Shown piece after piece: positions 8,565 through 17,553 of a stretch of 64,000 bases of DNA; position 1 is the stretch's first letter; every line of letters starts with the position of its first letter. This DNA comes from an uncultured Lachnospiraceae bacterium (lineage in GTDB: Bacteria; Bacillota; Clostridia; Lachnospirales; Lachnospiraceae), in the NCBI GenBank assembly GCA_934343915.1, contig CAKRIL010000011.1, positions 1 to 64,000 on the forward strand, read 5' to 3'. The notes beneath the pieces are model-generated. The model did not search any database and had not been told where the DNA came from. It saw nothing but the letters and a program-made list of their open reading frames with translations. Position numbers and translations under genes: made by a program.

Positions 8565-9908
8565 ATGGATAAGATAGAGGAGAAGATAATAAAAATCATC
8601 GATGATAACAGAGAAAAAATCGTGGATTTTGCGAGGGATATATACACTAATGCGGAGCTTGGATACAAGGAGTTCCGCACTGCTGAGAAGTTCGCAGACG
8701 AACTTAAAGCACTAGGGCTTGAGACCAAGGAGGGACTTGCGGTAACGGGTGTTAAGGGGTATCTTAACCGGAATAAGAAGGACAATGTGAGTCTTGCACT
8801 TATAGGCGAGCTCGATGCTCTCAGAATTCCCGACCATAAATATGCCAATAAGGAGACTCAGGGAGCACACTGCTGCGGTCATCACAGTCAGCTTGCAGGA
8901 GTTGTCGGAGCGGCACTTGCACTCACGGACAAGGAGGTGGCGGATGTACTTGACGGTCAGGTTGTATTCTTTGCCGTCCCTGCCGAGGAGTACGGCGAGA
9001 TTGAGTTCAAGAATCAGCTGAAAAATGAAGGAAAGATAAGATACGGCGGAGGAAAGTGCGAGCTTATCCGAATAGGAGCGTTTGACGATATTGACATTAA
9101 TATTGCGCATCACACGGCGATAGGAGACAGCATTGATATAAGAAAGGGAAGCGGCAACGGCTTTGTGAGCAAGGTCATCAGATACAAGGGAAAGGCTGCA
9201 CATGCAGCGGGAAGCCCGCATCTCGGGGTGAATGCACTCAATGCCGCATCAATTGGTCTTACGGCGTTACAGTATCAGAGAGAGACATTTCAGGATAAGG
9301 ACACCGTGAGAGTCCATCCTATTATGACCAAGGGCGGTGACCTCGTAAATGTCATTCCGAATGAGGCAGTTATAGAGACACTTGTAAGAGCCAACAACAC
9401 CAAGGCGATTCTCGACGCCTCGGAAAAGACGGACAGGGCATTCTTAGCAGGAGCGGTTGCGGTGGGAGCCGAGGTTGAGATAGAGACCATGCCGGGCTAT
9501 CTTCCTACAATTCCGGTGGATGCGCCGGATGAGCTTGTGGATGCAGCTCGTATAGCAGCAGGAGACAAATACAGCGTCAATGTAATTGATGCGACAGACA
9601 GACCAAGCGGAGGTTCAACAGATGTCGGTGATGTACAGCATATTCAGCCGGTTTTTACGTTTAATACAGGAGGAGCTTCAGGAAGCGGACTTCACAGCGT
9701 TGATTTTGACATCAATGACGAGGAGCTTGCCTACATAGTGACGGCTAAGATATTTGCGCTTACGGCGTACAGGTTCTTAAAGGGCGGCGCGGCAGCCGCA
9801 AGAAGGCTTGTCGATGATTACAAGCCGGTATTTACAAAGCAGGAGTACATTGACTTCATGGAGTCGATGATTAGTACCAAGACGGGCGGAGAACCGAGAT
9901 TTGACTGA
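8565..9908 (+). CDS. M20D-family amidohydrolase/peptidase
   Basis: 447 residues. It has the M20 metallopeptidase metal-site motifs in slightly variant form: GELDAL, then HCCGHHSQLAG (families usually show H-x-C-GHD-x-H), then AVPAEEYGEIEF with the catalytic Glu pair. The family removes N-acyl or aminobenzoyl-type groups from amino acids (AbgB-like, hippurate hydrolase-like). Placed between metQ and two C-S lyases, it may deacylate an imported N-acyl or dipeptide-conjugated sulfur amino acid. RBS AAAGGAAA lies upstream of the ATG. Confidence 0.88.
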   Translation: MDKIEEKIIKIIDDNREKIVDFARDIYTNAELGYKEFRTAEKFADELKALGLETKEGLAVTGVKGYLNRNKKDNVSLALIGELDALRIPDHKYANKETQGAHCCGHHSQLAGVVGAALALTDKEVADVLDGQVVFFAVPAEEYGEIEFKNQLKNEGKIRYGGGKCELIRIGAFDDIDINIAHHTAIGDSIDIRKGSGNGFVSKVIRYKGKAAHAAGSPHLGVNALNAASIGLTALQYQRETFQDKDTVRVHPIMTKGGDLVNVIPNEAVIETLVRANNTKAILDASEKTDRAFLAGAVAVGAEVEIETMPGYLPTIPVDAPDELVDAARIAAGDKYSVNVIDATDRPSGGSTDVGDVQHIQPVFTFNTGGASGSGLHSVDFDINDEELAYIVTAKIFALTAYRFLKGGAAAARRLVDDYKPVFTKQEYIDFMESMISTKTGGEPRFD

Positions 9909-9930
9909 GTTTTGAAAAGGAGCAATGACA

Positions 9931-11076
9931 ATGAGTTACGGAATAAACACACGATGTATTTACGGAGAGGAAAGAGAGCAGGGAGATGAGAAACATTACG
10001 GTGCGCTCAGCTATCCGATATATCAGACGGCGACATTCCAGCACCCACAGGTGGGAGTGAGTTCCGGTTATGATTACAGCAGACTTTCCAATCCGACAAG
10101 AAATCAGCTTGAGAATGTGGTGGCTTCACTCGAAAAGGGAACACACGCATATGCATTTTCATCGGGAATGGCAGCGATAACGGTTGCTATGGAGATATTT
10201 TCACAGGGAGCACATATCATAGCGGGTGATGACCTCTATGGCGGAAGCGTGAGACTGTTTGACAATATCTCTAAGAAGAACGGTTATGAGGTTGAGTATG
10301 TGGACACAAGCAGGGAGGATGTGGAAAAGTATATCCGTCCCGAGACCAAGGCTGTGTACATCGAGACACCTACCAATCCTATGATGAATGTTACTGATAT
10401 TGCGAGGGTTGCCGAGATTACCAAGCGTCACGGAATACTGCTCATTGTCGATAATACATTCTTATCTCCGTATCTTCAGAATCCGCTTGAGCTTGGAGCG
10501 GACATAGTGGTTCACAGCGGTACCAAGTTCCTGTGCGGACATAACGATACGCTCTCGGGCTTTGTCGTTGTCAAGGATGAGGCACTTGCTGAGAGAATCC
10601 TGTATGTCTCAAAGACTACGGGAGCGAACCTTTCACCGTTCGACAGCTGGCTTGTATTAAGGGGAATCAAGACCCTCGGAATCCGCATGGAGAGACAGCA
10701 GGCGAATGCAGCCAGGCTTGCGGAGTGGCTCAAGGCTAATCCTAAGGTTAAAAAAGTATATTATCCGGGCTTTTCCGATCACCCGGGACATGATATTATG
10801 AAGAAGCAGGCAAGAGGCTTCGGAAGCATGATTTCCTTCGAGATGGAATCAAAGGAGAGTGCGGTAAAGGTGCTTAACAATGTGAGTCTTATAAGCTTTG
10901 CGGAGAGCCTTGGCGGAGTCGAGACACTTCTTACATATCCGACACTCCAGACACACCCGGATGTACCTGTTGAGGTTAAGGAGAGAAACGGAATCACGGA
11001 GAGTCTCTTAAGAATATCCGTCGGTATTGAGGATATTGAGGACTTGACCGCCGACCTTGAGAGAGCCTTCGCATAG
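9931..11076 (+). CDS. Cystathionine gamma-lyase/synthase-family PLP enzyme
   Basis: 381 residues of the Cys/Met metabolism PLP family. The Schiff-base Lys lies in VHSGTKFLCGHND (near residue 200), with PTNPMMNVTD and the N-terminal YDYSRLSNPTRNQLE motif. I start it at the ATG at 9931 because the RBS AAAGGAG ends 8 bp before it, whereas the ATG at 9925 lies only 2 bp from that site. It could be a cystathionine gamma-synthase, beta-lyase, gamma-lyase or O-acetylhomoserine sulfhydrylase. Sequence alone does not settle which; the degradative neighbourhood favours a lyase. Confidence 0.9.
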   Translation: MSYGINTRCIYGEEREQGDEKHYGALSYPIYQTATFQHPQVGVSSGYDYSRLSNPTRNQLENVVASLEKGTHAYAFSSGMAAITVAMEIFSQGAHIIAGDDLYGGSVRLFDNISKKNGYEVEYVDTSREDVEKYIRPETKAVYIETPTNPMMNVTDIARVAEITKRHGILLIVDNTFLSPYLQNPLELGADIVVHSGTKFLCGHNDTLSGFVVVKDEALAERILYVSKTTGANLSPFDSWLVLRGIKTLGIRMERQQANAARLAEWLKANPKVKKVYYPGFSDHPGHDIMKKQARGFGSMISFEMESKESAVKVLNNVSLISFAESLGGVETLLTYPTLQTHPDVPVEVKERNGITESLLRISVGIEDIEDLTADLERAFA

Positions 11077-11126
11077 AAGCTGTCTGACTGCACGAAGTAA
11101 AAGGATAATTCGGGAGGAATCGGTGA

Positions 11127-12302
11127 ATGTACGATTTTGATAAAATAACAGACAGACGTGGAACAAGCTGTCTTAAGTATGACTTTCAGGTGGAGAGAAG
11201 GGGAAGGGACGACCTGCTTCCGCTGTGGGTTGCCGATATGGACTTTGCTCTGCCGGAGGACATATTGGATGACATAAAGGACAGAATTTCACATGGAATA
11301 TTCGGATATACCGACCCGAAAAAGGAATACTTTGACAGTGTAATTAACTGGTTTTACACTCATTTTGGCTGGAAGGGCAGAACTGAGTGGATTACGGTCA
11401 CTCCGGGCGTGGTAGTTGCGATTTCCGCTGCGGTTCGCGCGTTCACCAAGGAAGGGGATGGCGTGCTTATACAACAGCCTGTGTATTACCCTTTTTCAGA
11501 GGCGATTGTATTAAATAAGAGAAAGCTCGTCAACAACCGGCTCGTCTATAAGGATGGAAAGTACAGCATCGATTTCGAGGATTTTGAAAAAAAGATAGTC
11601 GATGAAAATGTGAAGCTTTTCATTCTGTGCAGCCCGCACAATCCTGTCGGTCGTGTGTGGACGCTTGACGAATTAAAGAGAATGGGAGAAATCTGCTTAA
11701 AGCATAATGTTATTGTAGTGTCTGATGAGATACACTGTGACTTCACCTATGAGGCTCATAAGCACATTATGTTCCCGTCAGTGAGCAGGGAGTTCGAGGA
11801 CAATGTTGTTCTGTGTACCGCTCCGAGCAAGACCTTCAATATTGCGGGGCTTCAGGTCTCCAATATATTCATTCCGAATGAAAAAATAAGTAAGGCATTC
11901 AAGGCGGAGCTTGAAGGCTTCGGCTACTCACAGCCTAATGCTGTGGGGCTTACCGCCTGTCAGTCGGTGTATACCAAGGGAAATGAGTGGTATGAGGAGC
12001 TTAAGAAATATCTTGCAGATAATCTTTTTTTCGCAAGAGAGTATTTGAAAGAAAATATGCCGAAGCTTAAGCTTGTCGAGCCGGAGGGAACATACCTTGT
12101 GTGGATTGACTGCAGTGAGCTTGGGCTTGATGTCGATGGGCTTGAACGATTCGTCGAGGATAAGGCGAAGCTGTGGGTGGATTTCGGAATTATATTCGGA
12201 AAGGAAAGCGGACAATTCATAAGATTAAATATTGCCTGTCCAAGGGCAACCCTCAGACAGGCGTTTGAACAGCTTAGAGCTGCATATTGTCAAACCATGT
12301 AG
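11127..12302 (+). CDS. MalY/PatB-family pyridoxal-phosphate C-S lyase
   Basis: 391-residue fold-type I aminotransferase-like protein. It has the MalY/PatB N-terminal signature (LLPLWVADMDFALP), SPHNPVGRVW, and the PLP Lys in TAPSKTFNIAGLQ (near residue 235). Such enzymes cleave cystathionine or cystine and sometimes also act as regulators. RBS GGGAGGAATCGG precedes the ATG. Last gene of the met operon. Its final 29 bp overlap the convergent hydrolase on the opposite strand, so no separate terminator space exists. Confidence 0.92.
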   Translation: MYDFDKITDRRGTSCLKYDFQVERRGRDDLLPLWVADMDFALPEDILDDIKDRISHGIFGYTDPKKEYFDSVINWFYTHFGWKGRTEWITVTPGVVVAISAAVRAFTKEGDGVLIQQPVYYPFSEAIVLNKRKLVNNRLVYKDGKYSIDFEDFEKKIVDENVKLFILCSPHNPVGRVWTLDELKRMGEICLKHNVIVVSDEIHCDFTYEAHKHIMFPSVSREFEDNVVLCTAPSKTFNIAGLQVSNIFIPNEKISKAFKAELEGFGYSQPNAVGLTACQSVYTKGNEWYEELKKYLADNLFFAREYLKENMPKLKLVEPEGTYLVWIDCSELGLDVDGLERFVEDKAKLWVDFGIIFGKESGQFIRLNIACPRATLRQAFEQLRAAYCQTM

Positions 12303-13110
12303 CGAACAGCTCAGGCCAGCATGCACATTCAGGCTGAATTTCTTTTCCCGTAAGACATGCAGTCTCTTCTGTCGCAAGAGCAAGACCGTGGCAGCCCTTG
12401 GCAAATATATGAAGCTCGCAAGGGATTCTATATTTTCTGAGGGCTCCTGCCATGAGAAGTGAGTTCTCGACAGGTACGGCACCATCCTCAAAGGTATGCC
12501 ATATGAAGGCAGGAACCGTGTCGGCATTCACTCTCTTCTCGAGAGATACGGTATCGTACAGCTTCTCGTCACCGCCTGCAAGTGCGTCAAATGAGCCGCG
12601 GTGTGCGAATTCACCTGCTGTGATTACGGGGTATGATAAAAGCATGCAGGATGGTCTGTAATCCTCGCTGTGTCCGCCGAGAACATCTGTGACAAGCTCG
12701 TCCTTCCACATTGTTCCAAGGCTTCCTGCAACGTGAGCACCCGCAGAAAAACCGCAGATACATATTTTATCAGTGTTGACATGCCATTCGCCGGCATGTT
12801 TTTTTATGTAATCGACAGCCATTGCCGCTTCAATGAGCTGTGAAGGATACATATCAGGTGCAAGGCTGTAATAGAGAATACATGCATTGTAGCCGTGTGC
12901 GTTCATGCGGAGCGCGATAGGTTCTGCCTCGCGTGAGGACAGATGAGTGTAGCCGCCTCCCGGACATATAAGAACCATAGGGCGTGTCTTGTCACCGCGG
13001 AAATCGCTGTGGTGGTCAATGATGTATGTTGTGAGCTTAGCCACAGTGTCGCTGTGGGATATTCCGGCCTTTTTGTAATCGGGCTTTAATTCGATTGTAG
13101 TGTGAAGCAT
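12274..13110 (-). CDS. Alpha/beta hydrolase (esterase/lipase-like)
   Basis: 278 residues. Motifs in order: oxyanion-hole VLICPGGGYTHLS, nucleophile elbow CGFSAGAHVAG (Ser near residue 110), acid region HTFEDGAVPVENS and catalytic His in GCHGLAL. This resembles carbohydrate-ester deacetylases of the BD-FAE/xylanase-associated type, so removing acetyl or feruloyl groups from plant polymers is plausible but not proven. The start is placed at 13110 because CGGAGGT is 5 bp upstream. No signal peptide, so it is cytoplasmic. The 3' end overlaps the convergent C-S lyase gene by 29 bp. Confidence 0.88.
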   Translation of the reverse strand: MLHTTIELKPDYKKAGISHSDTVAKLTTYIIDHHSDFRGDKTRPMVLICPGGGYTHLSSREAEPIALRMNAHGYNACILYYSLAPDMYPSQLIEAAMAVDYIKKHAGEWHVNTDKICICGFSAGAHVAGSLGTMWKDELVTDVLGGHSEDYRPSCMLLSYPVITAGEFAHRGSFDALAGGDEKLYDTVSLEKRVNADTVPAFIWHTFEDGAVPVENSLLMAGALRKYRIPCELHIFAKGCHGLALATEETACLTGKEIQPECACWPELFATWFDNMQL

Positions 13111-13222
13111 AATGTACCTCCGGGTTGGATTGATTAGTTTATTATAGCACAAACCGTTTGCCAATACAATTTAAAGGTGGTACAATGAAATTATAAAAAT
13201 GGCGGGAAATGAGGGAGACTGT

Positions 13223-15484
13223 ATGGACAAAAAACTATATGATTTGATGGACTGGCCTGAGATTGAGGCTGTGGTGTATTCAGAGTGTAAGCATCCGCTT
13301 GATATCCTGGGGCAGCATATTACTTCTGAGGGATTATTGTTTCAGACCTTCAAGCCGGGCGCATGCGGCGTGAAGGTGGTACTTACCGGAAAAAATAAGA
13401 CATACGACATGGAGCAGGTTGATGAGGCAGGATATTTTGCACTTCTCATACCAGGTAAAAGACGTGTTGCGTATGAGCTTATAGCAGACTACGGAGATGG
13501 AAAGACAGAGCAGATAGTTGATACATACAGCTTCAAGGTTCAGATACTTGAATCAGAGCTTGAACGCTTCGAAGCAGGTATCAATTATGAGCTGTACAAT
13601 GTTCTCGGAGCACATCCGGTTGAGGTTGACGGCGTGCAGGGAGTACATTTTGCAGTGTGGGCTCCCAATGCGTGGAGAGTCAGTGTTGTGGGTGATTTTA
13701 ACAACTGGGACGGAAGAACACATCAGATGCAGTTCATTGACAAATACGGGGTATTTGAGCTGTTCGTTCCGGGTGTAAAGCCTCTTGAACTGTACAAGTA
13801 TGAGATTAAGTACAAGGGTGGAATGGTCGGACTTAAGGCAGACCCGTATGCGTTCTACAGTGAGGTTCGTCCGAACAATGCCTCTATCGTATATGATATT
13901 GATAAGTATGTGTGGACGGATGGCGACTGGCTTGAGAGCAGGGAACTCAACAAGAATAAGCCGATGTCGATATATGAGCTTCATCTTGGCTCGTTTATGA
14001 AGCCTGACGATGGAAGAGAGTTCTACAATTACAGGGAGCTTGCACCGCTCATCATCAAGTATGTGAAAGAGATGGGTTATACGCATGTTGAACTCATGCC
14101 TGTCATGGAGCATCCTTTTGACGGTTCATGGGGCTATCAGGTCACAGGCTATTATGCGCCTACAAGCAGATACGGAACGCCTGATGATTTCAGATACTTT
14201 GTTGACCTTATGCACTGCGCGGGAATCGGCGTGATTCTTGACTGGGTTCCGGCACATTTTCCGAAGGATGATTTCGGTCTTGCAAGATTCGACGGAACGG
14301 CACTCTATGAGCATCTTGACCCGAGACAGGGTGAGCATCCTGAATGGGGAACCTACATATACAATTACGGCAGACCGCAGGTTCGCAATTTCCTCATAGC
14401 CAATGCACTTTTCTGGGCGAAGGAATATCACGCAGACGGTCTCAGAATGGATGCGGTTGCATCAATGCTTTACCTCGATTACGGTAAAAAGAACGGCGAA
14501 TGGGTTGCCAACATGTACGGCGGCAATGAGAATCTTGACGCGGTTGAATTTTTCAAGCAGCTCAACACCATATACAGAAAGAAAAATAAGACATCGATGC
14601 TTATTGCCGAGGAATCAACGGCATGGCCTATGGTTACGGGAGAGGTAAAGGATGGTTCACTTGGCTTTGACTACAAGTGGAATATGGGCTGGATGAATGA
14701 TTTCCTTGATTTCATGAGCGCAGACCCGCTTTTCAGAAAGGGACGCTACGGCGAACTCACCTTCAGTATGATATACGCTTACAGCGAAGATTTCATTCTT
14801 GTAATATCACATGATGAAGTCGTTCACGGAAAGGCATCCATGATAAATAAGATGCCGGAGGCAGACCTTGACGCTAAGTTCTCAGACCTTCGTGCAGCCT
14901 ACGGCTTTATGTACACCCACCCGGGAAAGAAGCTTCTGTTCATGGGACAGGATTTCGGACAGTTCAATGAATGGTGGGAGGAAAAGAGCCTTGACTGGGC
15001 GGAGCTTTCAAATGAGCGCAATCAGAAGCTTCATCGTTACATGAAGGATTTGAATGCACTCTATAAGAAGGAGCCGGCTCTTTATGAGCTTGATTACAAT
15101 CCGGACGGCTTTGAATGGATTAACAATATCTCAGCGGATGAGTGTATAGTATCATATGTCCGCAGGGCTAAGAACGGCGATGAGCTTCTTGTTGTGGTAA
15201 GTTTTACGCCTGTTCTCCGCGAAAAGTACAAGATTGGAGTTCCGGGTGCAGGTCAGTATAAGGAAATCTTCAACAGTAATGCGAAGAAATACGGCGGTAC
15301 GGGAAAGCTCAACTCAAGAGTTAAGGTATCAGAGGAGAGCGAGTGCGATAACCGCAAGGATTCAATTCATATCACGATACCGCCTCTCGGAATCTGTATT
15401 TTCCGCAAGGTTGAGCAGGATGAAGACGCTGAGAAGGCTGAGGCGTTAAAGAAAAACGAGACAGCAGAGAAGTCGAAAAAGTGA
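13223..15484 (+). CDS. glgB: 1,4-alpha-glucan branching enzyme
   Basis: 753 residues, GH13. An N-terminal beta domain, then a CBM48 domain (GVHFAVWAPNAWRVSVVGDFNN), then the catalytic barrel: DWVPAHFP, GLRMDAVASMLYLDY (nucleophile Asp), LIAEESTAWP (acid/base Glu) and SHDEVVHGK. The C-terminal end is a charged, Lys/Glu-rich tail (KAEALKKNETAEKSKK) that I would expect to be disordered. The start at 13223 follows GAGGGAG; an upstream in-frame start at 13199 has no such site. It introduces alpha-1,6 branches into glycogen. No other glg gene is adjacent. Confidence 0.95.
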   Translation: MDKKLYDLMDWPEIEAVVYSECKHPLDILGQHITSEGLLFQTFKPGACGVKVVLTGKNKTYDMEQVDEAGYFALLIPGKRRVAYELIADYGDGKTEQIVDTYSFKVQILESELERFEAGINYELYNVLGAHPVEVDGVQGVHFAVWAPNAWRVSVVGDFNNWDGRTHQMQFIDKYGVFELFVPGVKPLELYKYEIKYKGGMVGLKADPYAFYSEVRPNNASIVYDIDKYVWTDGDWLESRELNKNKPMSIYELHLGSFMKPDDGREFYNYRELAPLIIKYVKEMGYTHVELMPVMEHPFDGSWGYQVTGYYAPTSRYGTPDDFRYFVDLMHCAGIGVILDWVPAHFPKDDFGLARFDGTALYEHLDPRQGEHPEWGTYIYNYGRPQVRNFLIANALFWAKEYHADGLRMDAVASMLYLDYGKKNGEWVANMYGGNENLDAVEFFKQLNTIYRKKNKTSMLIAEESTAWPMVTGEVKDGSLGFDYKWNMGWMNDFLDFMSADPLFRKGRYGELTFSMIYAYSEDFILVISHDEVVHGKASMINKMPEADLDAKFSDLRAAYGFMYTHPGKKLLFMGQDFGQFNEWWEEKSLDWAELSNERNQKLHRYMKDLNALYKKEPALYELDYNPDGFEWINNISADECIVSYVRRAKNGDELLVVVSFTPVLREKYKIGVPGAGQYKEIFNSNAKKYGGTGKLNSRVKVSEESECDNRKDSIHITIPPLGICIFRKVEQDEDAEKAEALKKNETAEKSKK

Positions 15485-15502
15485 TTTACGGAGGGATGAT
15501 AT

Positions 15503-16369
15503 ATGGCTGGAGAACAGATAGCGGCAACTCAGGTTGCCGATACGGTTCAGACAAGTGCCACGCATTTTGAGAAGGTGCTTGATACTGTGATTGACTATGG
15601 ACTTAAGCTTGGCAAGAACATTCTGCTTGCACTTATTGTATATTTTATCGCAAGCAAGCTTATAAAGTGGGTGCTTAAGCTTACGACAAAGGCACTCAAT
15701 AAGGGAAAGCTTGAACCTATGGTGGTCAAATTCGTATACTCCACAGTGAAGATAGGCTTGTATGTACTTTTATTTATAGCGGTTGTGTCGATACTTGGAA
15801 TACCTACGACGACATTCGTAACCCTGTTCGGTACGGTTACGCTGTCGGTTGGTCTTGCACTTCAGGGAAGTCTGGCTAACCTCGCAGGAGGAGTGCTGAT
15901 ACTTATATTCAAGCCGTTCAAGGTAGGAGACTACATTGTGGCTTGCGGCGACGAGGGAACAGTTGTCGGAATCGACGTGTTCTACACGAAGCTTGCCACC
16001 GTCGACAACAAGGTGATTGTCATACCTAACGGAACCCTTGCCAATTCAAGTGTCAAGAACGTGAGCGCAATGGACAAAAGACGTGTCGATGTTCAGGTCG
16101 GTATCAGCTATGAATCCGATATAGCAGCGGCAAAGAACGTCCTTATGGGAATTATCGACAAGAATGAGAACGTCTTAAGGGACAAGCCAATCAATGTATT
16201 CGTGGCAAGCCTTGATGCCAGTCAGGTGACACTCGAGACAAGAGCATGGGTAAATTCCGATAAATACTGGGATACCAAGTGGGCGCTCACTGAGCAGTAT
16301 AAGCTTGCGCTTGATGCGAACGGAATTGAGATACCGTTCAATCAGCTGAGTGTGACGATAAAGAAGTAA
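15503..16369 (+). CDS. Small-conductance mechanosensitive channel (MscS family)
   Basis: 288 residues. Three membrane segments in the first ~130 residues, the pore-lining helix with VGLALQGSLANLAGGVLIL, then the beta domain (FKPFKVGDYIVACGDEGTV) and the C-terminal cytosolic alpha/beta domain. It releases solutes on hypo-osmotic shock. RBS ACGGAGGGATGA precedes the ATG. It lies 18 bp after glgB and may share its transcript. Confidence 0.93.
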   Translation: MAGEQIAATQVADTVQTSATHFEKVLDTVIDYGLKLGKNILLALIVYFIASKLIKWVLKLTTKALNKGKLEPMVVKFVYSTVKIGLYVLLFIAVVSILGIPTTTFVTLFGTVTLSVGLALQGSLANLAGGVLILIFKPFKVGDYIVACGDEGTVVGIDVFYTKLATVDNKVIVIPNGTLANSSVKNVSAMDKRRVDVQVGISYESDIAAAKNVLMGIIDKNENVLRDKPINVFVASLDASQVTLETRAWVNSDKYWDTKWALTEQYKLALDANGIEIPFNQLSVTIKK

Positions 16370-16395
16370 AAGGATACATTTCATCACAATTTATG

Positions 16396-16424
16396 TTATG
16401 AGTGTATAATGGATTATATTATAC
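16396..16424. repeat. Short palindrome resembling the end of family A
   Basis: GTGTATAAT...ATTATACAC forms a perfect 9-bp inverted repeat with a short spacer. The segment GTATAATGGATTATATT is shared with the left end of the family A copy near 30803, so it looks like a remnant of that element. It lies just after the mscS stop. Confidence 0.5.
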
Positions 16425-16477
16425 ACGGTATAGGTTGTGAACTGTTAAGTATCGCGTGAGCGCGTTTCTAAAATCAG

Positions 16478-16508
16478 CGGAAGTATTGGAGACAGTACTT
16501 CCGTTTTT
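16478..16508 (+). terminator. Terminator after mscS
   Basis: CGGAAGTA (16478-16485) and TACTTCCG (16496-16503) form a perfect 8-bp stem followed by TTTTT. Confidence 0.9.
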
Positions 16509-16640
16509 CGTTTTAAATAAAAACATGGAATGGAATCTTAAGAAATTTGTAAGAAAATGGTTGAGGTAAATATAGGGAATGCATTGTATTATATTTTTAT
16601 ATCAAATAGTAAATTTAAAACCTAAATTTAAAGAAAAACA

Positions 16641-16778
16641 GTTGTATAATTTTATGTATACGCAAGCCGGTACTTTGTAGCCGTCGGTGCTTAGTGGATG
16701 TTTTTTAGCCACTTATGCACCGCTACGTGATACAAGTAGCGAGAGCGTGCCGGTGGTGTATACATAAAATTATACAAC
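16641..16778. repeat. Family B palindromic repeat, long copy
   Basis: The 21-nt arms at 16641-16661 and 16758-16778 are perfect reverse complements (GTTGTATAATTTTATGTATAC on the left). The 96-bp interior holds further nested hairpins: GGTGCTTAGTGG with CCACTTATGCACC, and GTAGC with GCTAC. A motif GAGCGTGCCGG near the right arm is also present in the copy at 27884-27960. It lies about 60 bp before the response regulator start and could act on its promoter or leader. Confidence 0.85.
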
Positions 16779-16835
16779 GTTCGTTAAATGATAAGTTATA
16801 TAATTTCCTATTTGTACAAAGATAAGGGGGTAGAC

Positions 16836-17552
16836 ATGGACACTCAAAAGATTTTGGTCGTCGATGACGACAAAGAAATTCTTTTTTCATTGTCAAAGCT
16901 TTTAGAGTATGACGGCTTTGAGGTCGTACAGGCGCGGGATGGCATTGAGGCACTTGAGCAGCTTGAGAAGGAGAAGCCCGACTTGATTCTGCTTGATATT
17001 ATGATGCCGAAGCTTGACGGAATATCCGCACTTATGAAAATTAGGGAGAGCAATCATCTTCCGGTTATAGTATTGTCGGCAAAGACGCAGGACAGCGATA
17101 AAGTCTATGGTCTTACGATGGGAGCGGATGACTATATCTGTAAGCCTTACAATCCGGCGGAATTGGGGGCAAGAGTCAAGGCACTTTTACGAAGATTCAG
17201 GGCATGGAATGAGATGGCGGAGGATAAAAAGGCTTCTGATAGCGAAAGGATATGCAATGGCGGCATTGTTCTTGATACCGCAGCGAAGCAGGTTATGGTT
17301 GATGGTGAGCCGGTGAAGCTGACCGCCACGGAGTACAAGATTGTGAACCTGCTTATAAGCAATCTCAACAGGGTATTTTCGGCGGAAGAGATTTATGAGC
17401 GTGTCTGGGACGAGAATGTAGGATATGCCGTGGAAAATACGGTCATGGTACATATAAGGCGTATCCGCGAGAAAATTGAGATTGACACGAAAAATCCAAA
17501 ATATATAAAGGTGGTGTGGGGAATTGGCTATAAAATGGAAAAAATGCAGTGA
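16836..17552 (+). CDS. OmpR/PhoB-family response regulator
   Basis: 238 residues. Receiver domain with the phosphoacceptor Asp in DLILLDIMMPKLDG (near residue 55), the switch segment VLSAKTQDSD and the conserved Lys in YICKPYNPAEL. The C-terminal winged helix ends with VWGIGYKME. The start at 16836 follows AAGGGGGTAG. It is coupled to the histidine kinase that begins 1 bp after its stop codon. Confidence 0.95.
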   Translation: MDTQKILVVDDDKEILFSLSKLLEYDGFEVVQARDGIEALEQLEKEKPDLILLDIMMPKLDGISALMKIRESNHLPVIVLSAKTQDSDKVYGLTMGADDYICKPYNPAELGARVKALLRRFRAWNEMAEDKKASDSERICNGGIVLDTAAKQVMVDGEPVKLTATEYKIVNLLISNLNRVFSAEEIYERVWDENVGYAVENTVMVHIRRIREKIEIDTKNPKYIKVVWGIGYKMEKMQ

Positions 17553-17553
17553 G

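Noticed and set aside
16641..16778. Family B long copy as a riboswitch for the two-component system
   Set aside because: The same arms and motif occur between fruA and the HPr gene, which points to a repeat family and not gene-specific control.
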